Origin: Eimeria necatrix
Taxonomy: Eukaryota > Apicomplexa > Conoidasida > Eucoccidiorida > Eimeriidae
Length of the DNA: 10,000 nt
Assembly: GCF_000499385.1 (NCBI RefSeq)
Contig: NW_013655363.1
Coordinates: 17,501 to 27,500 of the forward strand
Direction of reading: 5' to 3'
In this document: piece by piece, positions 5,311 through 10,000 of the stretch
Position numbering within the stretch: the stretch's first letter is position 1
How the letters are laid out: each line of letters begins with the position of its first letter
Program-made: the position numbers and the translations under genes
The notes under the pieces: model-generated
Told to the model about the DNA's origin: nothing
The model's input: the letters and a program-made list of their open reading frames with translations, nothing else
Database searches by the model: none

Positions 5311-6272
5311 GCTGCAGCAGCAGCAGCAGCTCTGCGTCTGTGCGTGCCTTTTTCTTTTAAAAGAGAAGCAGAACCCATCAGTCTCCTCCGCAGCTGCTTC
5401 AGCTCTTCTTCTATTTTCCATTTGACTCTATCATCGTGCTGCTGCCGCTGCTCCTGGAGCTGCAGCTGCTGCTGCTGCAGCAGCTGCAGCTGCTGCTGCT
5501 GCTGCTGCACCTGGTGCAGCTGAGCAGACAGCGACTGCTGCTCCCGCAGCACTTCTTGCTGCTGCAGCTGCTGCTCGTGCTGCCGCAGTTTCAGGCTGTC
5601 TATACACTCCATGCTGGCTCTGTCTGCTGTGTCCCGCTGCTGCTGCAGCTGCTGTAGCTGCTGCTGCAGCTGCTGCAGCTGCTGCTGCTGCAGCTGCTCC
5701 AGATGCTGCTGCCACACTTGCTGCTGGTTTGCGTGCTCCTTGTACTCGGTCCAGTGCTCTTGCTGTTGCTGCTGCTGCTGCAGCTGCTGCTGTTGCTGCT
5801 GCTGCTGCTGTGCCAACAAGGCAGCAACATCAGCAGCCTGTTGCTGCTGCAGTGCAGCAGTCTCTCTTGCGAGCTGCTTCTCTTGCTGCAGCAGCTCCTG
5901 CTGCTGCCTCCCCAACTCCAGCACATCTACCAGCTCCTGCTGCAGCTGCTGCAGCGTTGCTGTTTGCTGCTCTGTCTTTTTAGCTAGCTGCTGCTGCTGC
6001 TCAGCTAGCTGCTGGTAGCTGCATCCCAAGGAACTCAACTTTTGCTGCTGCTGCTGTTGCTGCTCTTTCTGCTGCTGCTGCTCGTTTTTCAGCTCGGAAT
6101 GCTGCTTCTGCTGCTGCTGCTGCAACTGCTGCTGCTGCTGCTGCAATTGCTGCTGCTGTTGCTGCAGCTGCTGCTGCAGTTGCTGCTGCAACTGCTGCAC
6201 CTGTCGCAGCTGCTGCTGCAGCTGCTGCTGCTCGGACCGCAGATCGTCAGCAGCCTTTGATGTTTGTTTAGC
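4605..6272 (-). CDS. exon 3 of the coiled-coil gene (555 codons)
   Basis: From 6272 downward: AKQTSKAADDLRSEQQQ, then long Gln/Leu heptads with islands of ordinary sequence (KLSSLGCSYQQLAEQ, ELVDVLELGRQQQELLQQ, HWTEYKEHANQQQVWQQ, DTADRASMECIDSLKLRQHE). A basic-acidic helix VKWKIEEELKQLRRRL lies near 5420-5375. Then come poly-Ala/poly-Gln, an acidic Ser stretch (SSSSDADFASEDNSNASDSG) near 5240-5184, poly-Ala near 4975-4915, PLPLPPP, poly-Gln near 4810-4757 and a basic end KLKKKKQKQ. The last residues TLNPKP are encoded by the telomere-like repeat. The frame is open upstream of 6272 as poly-Leu only, which fits a CTG-rich intron end. Confidence 0.7.
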
Positions 6273-6315
6273 CTGAAGCAGCAGCAGCAACAGCGAAAAT
6301 AGCAGAAGTAAGAGG

Positions 6316-6346
<31 letters not shown>

Positions 6347-6755
6347 CCAAGCGCAGCAGCAACAGCAGCAGCAGCAAAAGCAGCAGCAACAGCAGCAGCA
6401 GCACAAGCAGCAGCGACTATAACAGCAAATGCAAGAGTAATAGCAGTGGGACGAGCTATTGCAGAAAGGGGCGCAGTAGTAACAACAGCAGCAGCAACAG
6501 CAGCAGCAACAGCAGCAGCAACAGCAGCAGCAACAGCAGCAGCAACAGCAGCAGCAACAGCAGCAGCAACAAGTGTAGCAACAACAGCAACAGCGTTATC
6601 TTACAATTTGCTGCTGCGCAGTAGTAACAAGAGCAGCATCAACATCAGCAACAACAGCAGCAGCAACAACAGCAGCAACAGCAGCAGCAACAAGAGTCGC
6701 AGCAACAGCAACAGCGTTATCTTACAATTTGCTGCTGCGCAGTCTCCAACGCCCT

Positions 6756-6791
<36 letters not shown>

Positions 6792-7140
6792 CAGTTTATT
6801 TAACTCGCCAGAAAGAACAGACACAGAAGCCTGCAGCTGCTCGTTCGCCGTTTGTCTCTGAAGACACAAACCCTAAACCCTAAACCCTAAACCCTAAACC
6901 CTAAACCCTAGGCCTCTGGCTCCCAGGAGGGGTAAAAAGGCTAGTTAAAAAGCAGAAGTGAAGAGCAGCAAGAAACGGAGGTGTACATACACCCGAAGCT
7001 GCAGCAAGAAGCACTAAAAACAAAAAAGAAAAATAAAACAAAAAAATAAAAATTGAAAAATTAAAAAGAATGAAAACTGAGCCTCACCTCTTCTTTCTCT
7101 TCATTTAAATCGACTTCCTGCCGCTGCAGCGCATCCGCCT

Positions 7141-7182
<42 letters not shown>

Positions 7183-7286
7183 GAGCATCAGCAGCAGCAA
7201 CAGAGTGAGCAGCGAGAAAGCAGCAGCAGCAGAAACAACGGAAGCAGTCCAGCAAAAGCAACACAAGAATCAGCTCTAGAAGCACG

Positions 7287-7338
<52 letters not shown>

Positions 7339-7347
7339 ACAGCAGCA

Positions 7348-7378
<31 letters not shown>

Positions 7379-7471
7379 AACCCTCGCCACCTACCAGGCC
7401 CCCGCCCCAGCGGCCCGAGAGATAATCGTTTAACGAAGCAAATAAATAAAAATAATAAATAAATAAACAAA

Positions 7472-7512
<41 letters not shown>

Positions 7513-7741
7513 AATAAATAAATAAATAAATAATTAATTAATTAATTAATTAATTAATTAATTAATTAATTAATACCTTTTTATTTAAAGTTGTGTTTTC
7601 TGCGTAGAGACGCAGCAGCTCTTGCTCGGATATGGCGCAGCAGCTCATTTGGTTGTGCTGCTGCAGCAGCAGCAAACTATTTGCTGCTGGGTAGCTGCTG
7701 CTGCACTTGCAGTCTCTAATAATGTTGCTGCACCCACTCAT
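4605..7741 (-). CDS. long Gln/Leu coiled-coil protein (three-exon model)
   Basis: I do not recognise the family. Exons on the - strand: 7741-7577, 7138-7088 and 6272-4605, all joined in phase 0, about 627 residues (596 if the ATG at 7648 is used). Across the joins the sequence reads smoothly: LRLYAENTTLNKK, then ADALQRQEVDLNEEKEE, then AKQTSKAADDLRSEQQQLQQ. It is charged and heptad-like throughout. Splice sites: AAG|GTATTA, GCTCAG|GCG, GAG|GTGAGG, CTTCAG|GCT. A role as a structural coiled-coil protein is inference. The 5' end is open: the frame continues upstream of 7741, and a further exon may lie at 8424-8402. The gene converges on the + strand RRM gene. Confidence 0.6.
6290..6770 (+). repeat. 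CAG/CAACAGCAGCAG arrays
   Basis: AGC runs at 6290-6412. About seven 12-bp units AACAGCAGCAGC at 6484-6571. Mixed AAC/AGC to 6715, then CTG to 6793. Confidence 0.9.
6582..6743 (+). repeat. 41-bp exact duplication, 121 bp apart
   Basis: 6582-6622 equals 6703-6743, including the unique core GCGTTATCTTACAATTTGCT. The DNA between is AAC/AGC repeat. The offset is 121 bp, not a multiple of 3, which argues against coding here. Confidence 0.9.
6868..6911 (-). repeat. AAACCCT array inside intron 2 (TTTAGGG in the sense of the gene)
   Basis: Six units. Relative to transcription it has the same orientation as the arrays in introns 2-7 of the + strand gene. Confidence 0.9.
6979..6994. promoter_or_regulatory. 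third copy of the 16-bp palindromic element
   Basis: AGGTGTACATACACCC, inside intron 2 of the - strand gene. The last base differs from the symmetric form. Confidence 0.45.
7012..7079 (-). repeat. A-rich tract (T-rich in sense of the gene)
   Basis: Almost only A with scattered C, T and G on +. It lies just inside the donor of intron 2. T-rich DNA after a donor is common in introns of several protists. Its role here is inference. Confidence 0.7.
7088..7138 (-). CDS. exon 2 of the coiled-coil gene (51 nt)
   Basis: Seventeen codons, ADALQRQEVDLNEEKEE, flanked by GCTCAG| and |GTGAGG, phase 0 on both sides. The frame also stays open upstream as poly-Ala and poly-Leu, so the acceptor could lie further up. 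The non-repetitive part is exactly this block. Confidence 0.6.
7141..7379 (+). repeat. CAG and CAACAG arrays
   Basis: CAG at 7141-7181 and CAG/CAACAG at 7288-7379, with AGC-rich DNA between. Confidence 0.9.
7438..7575. repeat. (AAAT)n and (AATT)n tetranucleotide tract
   Basis: AAAT units at 7438-7535, then AATT units at 7532-7573. Sense to the - gene this is (ATTT)n directly after the exon 1 donor. Confidence 0.95.
7577..7741 (-). CDS. exon 1 of the coiled-coil gene
   Basis: From ATG at 7741: MSGCSNIIRDCKCSSSYPAA, then NSLLLLQQHNQ, then a second ATG at 7648 (context CCAAATGAG) giving MSCCAISEQELLRLYAENTT and LNKK|GTATTA. The block 7648-7577 is the most protein-like. Which ATG is used, or whether an acceptor such as CTGCTGCAG|CAG lies between them, cannot be settled. 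Unspliced, the frame ends five codons later in the A/T tract. Confidence 0.5.
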
Positions 7742-7749
7742 CTTCAGTT

Positions 7750-7797
<48 letters not shown>

Positions 7798-7916
7798 TGC
7801 TGCTGTTGCTGCTGATGCTGTCACTGCTGCTGCTGCGGCTGCTGTTGGTGCTGCTGTTGGTGCTGTTTCCGTTGCTGCTGCTGCTGCTGCTGCCGTTGTT
7901 GTTGTCGTGTTGCTGC

Positions 7917-7951
<35 letters not shown>

Positions 7952-8062
7952 TTGCTGCTAGTGTTGCTGCTGATGCTGTCACTGCTGCTGCTGCGGCTGC
8001 TGTTGGTGCTGCTGTTGGTGCTGCTTCCGTTGCTGCTGCTGCTGCTGCCGTTGTTGTTGTCG

Positions 8063-8106
<44 letters not shown>

Positions 8107-8327
8107 CTGTTGTTGCTTTTGGTGGCAGTGGTTGTAGTGGTGGTGCTGCTATTACTGGCGTTGCTGCTGCTGATGCTGCTGCTGCTGTTGCTGTTGCTGC
8201 TGCTGCTGCTGCTGCTGCTTTTACAGTCAGTGCCGCTGCCCTTAGAGCCAGTGCTGCTGCTGCCGTCAGTGCTATTACTGTCGCTGCTGCTTCTGTTATT
8301 GATGCTGCTGCTGCTGCTATTGTAAGC

Positions 8328-8364
<37 letters not shown>

Positions 8365-8395
8365 CACGTGCTGCTGCTGCTGCTGCTGCGTGCCC
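7742..8395. repeat. CTG-rich block with TTG, GAT, CCG variants
   Basis: Nearly all GCT/GTT/GAT/GCC triplets. Long frames on both strands (poly-Leu, poly-Val/Ala on +, poly-Ala on -) have no ordinary sequence that singles one out. I read the block as non-coding or intronic. Confidence 0.8.
7805..8073 (+). repeat. tandem duplication of about 111-114 bp
   Basis: 7805-7918 and 7963-8073 are the same sequence apart from one T/C change (CTGTTTCC versus CTGCTTCC) and one missing GCT triplet. Offset 158 bp falling to 155 bp, not a multiple of 3. Confidence 0.9.
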
Positions 8396-8401
8396 CCTCA
8401 C

Positions 8402-8424
8402 GGCCTTATCCGCAGAAGCAGGTG
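8402..8424 (-). other. candidate 23-nt exon upstream of the coiled-coil gene
   Basis: On the - strand a long T-rich tract ends TTTGTCTGCAG, then (x)PASADKA, then |GTGAGG. Both splice signals are strong. Phase 1 in, phase 0 out; phase 0 fits entry at the exon near 7741-7577. I found no matching upstream exon. Confidence 0.3.
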
Positions 8425-8430
8425 CTGCAG

Positions 8431-8452
8431 ACAAACAAACAAACAAATAAAC

Positions 8453-8483
<31 letters not shown>

Positions 8484-8540
8484 AAATAAATAAATTATAA
8501 ATAAATAAATTAATTAATTAATTAATTAATTAATTAATAA

Positions 8541-8571
<31 letters not shown>

Positions 8572-8577
8572 AACATT
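8431..8577. repeat. (AAAC)n, (AAAT)n, (AATT)n tract
   Basis: Same unit types and order as 7438-7575, and likewise next to a CAG/CTG block. In the - sense it forms a T-rich tract ending in the CTGCAG acceptor at 8425. Confidence 0.95.
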
Positions 8578-8623
8578 TAATGATGCTGCAAGCGTCCCTG
8601 AAGCAGCGCTGGCAGCAGCACAA

Positions 8624-8708
8624 AACCCTAAACCCTAAACCCTAAAGCCTAAACCCTAAAGCCTAAACCCTAAAGCTTGAAGCCTAAACCCTAAACCCTA
8701 AACCCTAA
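8624..8708 (-). repeat. AAACCCT array with AAAGCCT variants
   Basis: AAACCCT and AAAGCCT alternate at 8642-8678, giving a higher-order 14-bp unit, then AAAGCTTG AAGCCT and perfect units. Confidence 0.9.
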
Positions 8709-8727
8709 TTCCTATGGAACTAAGCCA

Positions 8728-9022
8728 GCAATCGTCTACATTCAAAAGACAGAAAAAGCCGCTCACCACAAACAGCTAAAGGGTTTAGGGTTTAGGGTTT
8801 AGGGTTTAGGGTTTAGCGTTTAGGCCTTAGGCTTTAGAACGTACAGTCTACAGTTTAGGAATTAGGGTGAAAAGCTGGAGTTGTAGGGTTGGTTCAATGC
8901 GTTAGGGTTTAGGGTTTAGGGTTTAGGGTTTAGGGTTCAGGGTTTAGGGTTTAGGGTTTGTAGGTTCGTTGAGTTTGTTTTCCCGCATTAAATGGGAGTC
9001 TACGATTTTCGTTAGCTCACAA
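8728..9022 (+). other. candidate three-exon chain between telomere-like arrays
   Basis: By the pattern of the RRM gene: 8728-8781 reads IVYIQKTEKAAHHKQLK and ends AAGG|GTTTAGGG. 8838-8887 follows CTTTAG and reads (E)RTVYSLGIRVKSWSCR. 8999-9022 follows TTTTCCCGCATTAAATGGGAG and reads STIFVSSQ|GTAGAG. Phases agree (1/1, 0/0). Introns would be 56 and 111 nt. No known domain is recognised and no start or end is seen, so this is a weak model. Confidence 0.2.
8780..8960 (+). repeat. TTTAGGG arrays 8780-8817 and 8904-8960, with degenerate units between
   Basis: Five perfect units, then TTTAGCG, TTTAGGCC, CTTAGGC; later seven units with one TTCAGGG. Confidence 0.9.
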
Positions 9023-9037
9023 GTAGAGGGTGGCGAA

Positions 9038-9120
9038 AACCCTAAACCCTAAACCCTAAACCCTAAACCCTAAACCCTAGCGGGCAGCAGGTGGGGTCTA
9101 GGGTTTAGGGTTTAGGGTTT
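9038..9120. repeat. opposed telomere-like arrays
   Basis: AAACCCT x6 at 9038-9079, 19 bp of unique DNA, then TTTAGGG x3 at 9099-9120. They form an inverted pair. Confidence 0.9.
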
Positions 9121-9257
9121 CCATCGGAGCGCGGTTTGCTGCTGTGAAATAAAAGACAAAACGGAAAGGGTTTTGTTTGCTGCTGCTGAGGCGAAGAGAA
9201 GTTTAAAGAGAAAACCCCAAGGGTTTAAATTCCCACATATATTCGTGCGTAGAGATG

Positions 9258-9296
<39 letters not shown>

Positions 9297-9347
9297 GCTG
9301 CTGCTGCTGCTGCTGCTGCTGCTGTTTAAGGGCGTATTGGGGGGAGT
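9112..9347 (-). other. candidate exon with poly-Gln/poly-Ser
   Basis: On the - strand a T9 tract leads to TTTGACCCCAG|AC at 9348, a strong acceptor. The frame then reads SPQYALK, nine Gln, Arg, 12 Ser, ASLRTNICGNLNPWGFLFKL and on to QQQTALRWKP, with the stop inside the telomere-like array at 9114-9112. An internal splice (|GTGGGAATT to CTTCGCCTCAG) is also possible. No homology is recognised. Confidence 0.3.
9258..9324. repeat. two CTG runs
   Basis: CTG at 9259-9295 and 9298-9324, separated by one GCG. Confidence 0.95.
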
Positions 9348-9379
9348 CTGGGGTCAAAATGAAAAAAAAACAAAACTGA

Positions 9380-9537
9380 ATTAAATGGACTTATTTGTGA
9401 AGAGGTAAAACTGCAAAAAGTCCGAACTCGCATGCACTGGCGCCCCGATTGCGCCGCCAGCAGCTAGCCACAGGGGGGGCTCCAGATATTTCATTTCTTT
9501 TCGACTTTTCGCGAAATTTTGCATTTAATTTATTTTA
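9380..9537. other. gene-free unique stretch
   Basis: No frame of note on either strand. It includes GC-rich DNA with GGCGC words near 9440-9462 and T-rich DNA from 9488. Confidence 0.5.
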
Positions 9538-9553
9538 ATTTCAAAAATTTCAT

Positions 9554-9592
9554 TCAAAAAGATCCAAAAATATCCAAAAACCTCCAAAATCC
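9554..9592 (+). repeat. 10-bp tandem repeat, consensus TCCAAAAANN
   Basis: TCAAAAAGAT, CCAAAAATAT, CCAAAAACCT, CCAAAATCC follow each other at 10-bp spacing, one per helical turn. Confidence 0.75.
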
Positions 9593-9595
9593 ACC

Positions 9596-9661
9596 CAGGG
9601 GGCCCCCCGAGCCGGCGCGGGGGCCCCCGCCGCTCCGCTCGGAGGCCCCCCGGGGGGCCCC
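9596..9661. repeat. GC-rich block of nested palindromes
   Basis: GGGGGCCCCCC, CGGCGCGGGGGCCCCCGCCG and CCCCCCGGGGGGCCCC in close order, with CCGAGC at 9607-9612 matched by GCTCGG at 9636-9641. The block is over 90% G+C and abuts the A-rich 10-bp repeat. Confidence 0.75.
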
Positions 9662-9668
9662 AGCGTCA

Positions 9669-9697
9669 AGGGTTTAGGGTTTAGGGTTTAGGGTTTG
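9669..9697 (+). repeat. TTTAGGG array
   Basis: Four units. 9698-9822 is A/T-rich with no coding signal. Confidence 0.9.
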
Positions 9698-9822
9698 TCT
9701 TTTCTTTATTGAACAAAACTCGACTTATTAATGAAGCAATAAAGATTTAGTCTGCTGAATTCATTTGCTTTTAAAATTGCGCATTTTCAGATCTCCAAAC
9801 ACATGCAATTCAATGCACAACG

Positions 9823-9851
9823 AGGGTTTAGGGTTTAGGGTTTAGGGTTTC
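9823..9851 (+). repeat. TTTAGGG array
   Basis: Four units. 9852-9975 is A/T-rich; nothing recognised. Confidence 0.9.
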
Positions 9852-9975
9852 GATCGCCGAGGCATCGACTGCTTCTGCTGATTTCCTTCGTTTCATTCTA
9901 AACAATTAAAATAAAGATAAATAATTTAAATAAAAGCAAACAATTAAAATATGAACAAACAACAAGCACAGATCC

Positions 9976-9991
9976 AGGTGTACATACACCT
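9976..9991. promoter_or_regulatory. fourth copy of the 16-bp palindromic element
   Basis: AGGTGTACATACACCT, followed at 9995 by CAGGTG, which may begin a further copy cut off by the window edge. Confidence 0.5.
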
Positions 9992-10000
9992 GACCAGGTG

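Larger units (their letters stand above)
6273..7087 (-). other. intron 2 of the coiled-coil gene (815 nt)
   Basis: Starts GTGAGG (consensus-like donor) and ends CTGCTTCAG. The sense strand holds a T-rich tract next to the donor (7079-7012), a TTTAGGG array, and CTG/TTG-rich arrays up to the acceptor. A + strand open frame across 6446-6883 (TAAA, NSSS and Gln types) is an artefact of these repeats and ends in the telomere-like array. Confidence 0.55.
7139..7576 (-). other. intron 1 of the coiled-coil gene (438 nt)
   Basis: Sense order: GTATTAATT, (TTAA/ATTT)n, a unique GC-rich 45 bp (about 7435-7390), CTG/TTG array 7380-7288, more CTG, then GCTCAG. It has the pyrimidine-rich run expected before an acceptor. 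Confidence 0.5.

Noticed and set aside
4758..6260. Several + strand Leu/Ala/Cys frames
   Set aside because: They mirror the Gln/Leu coiled-coil exon on the - strand and contain no ordinary protein sequence of their own.
6478..6571. CRISPR-like array from the regular 12-bp spacing
   Set aside because: Units are contiguous trinucleotide variants with no unique spacers, in a eukaryotic context.
6446..6883. + strand frame of 145 residues in 12-bp repeats
   Set aside because: It lies in the predicted intron of the - gene, is built from TAAA/NSSS repeats, contains an out-of-frame duplication and ends in the telomere-like array.
7622..8446. Poly-Ala, poly-Leu and poly-Val frames on both strands
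   Set aside because: Every frame of CTG/GTT-rich DNA is open. The 158-bp duplication offset is not a multiple of 3, and no unique domain appears.
726..9851. True telomere or chromosome end
   Set aside because: Arrays are short (3-9 units), in both orientations, and separated by unique and coding DNA. They are internal repeats.

Overview
The window looks like nuclear DNA of a coccidian apicomplexan, most probably Eimeria. Two simple sequences dominate it: CAG/CTG trinucleotide arrays and the telomere-like heptamer AAACCCT/TTTAGGG, scattered internally in both orientations. Both are established hallmarks of Eimeria genomes. No rRNA, tRNA, mobile element or CRISPR array was recognised. Species and chromosome cannot be read from the window.

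The main result is that genes here are built from short exons between the simple repeats. On the + strand, about 1383-4263, nine exons join with matching phases into one protein: an N-terminal LSLSLDEIIALN motif like the UAP56-binding motif of Aly/REF-Yra1 mRNA export adaptors, then two RNA-recognition motifs. RRM1 is cut into six small exons (two of only 16 and 20 nt). Most of the introns between them are TTTAGGG arrays, and four begin with the repeat itself, G|GTTTAGGG. RRM2 lies in one exon starting at 3547 and runs into poly-Q, poly-R and S-rich sequence.

On the - strand, about 7741-4605, three exons join in phase 0 into a roughly 600-residue Gln/Leu coiled-coil protein. Its two introns hold CAG/CTG arrays, an A/T tetranucleotide tract and a telomere-like array. 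The two genes converge, and an exact 20-bp palindrome lies between them. Related 16-bp elements recur at 4486, 6979 and 9976.

Positions 1-596 (+) hold the 3' end of a third gene (poly-Q/poly-A/Leu-Gln), with a 158-nt CAG-rich intron. The stretch 600-1380 is repeat-rich with weak exon candidates on both strands. The stretch 7740-8600 is CTG/CAG and A/T microsatellite with a 111-114 bp duplication. The stretch 8600-10000 mixes telomere-like arrays, weak short-exon candidates, and an unusual A/T-repeat plus GC-palindrome block near 9540-9661. Splice models come from reading frames, phases and GT/AG context only. No transcript data were available.
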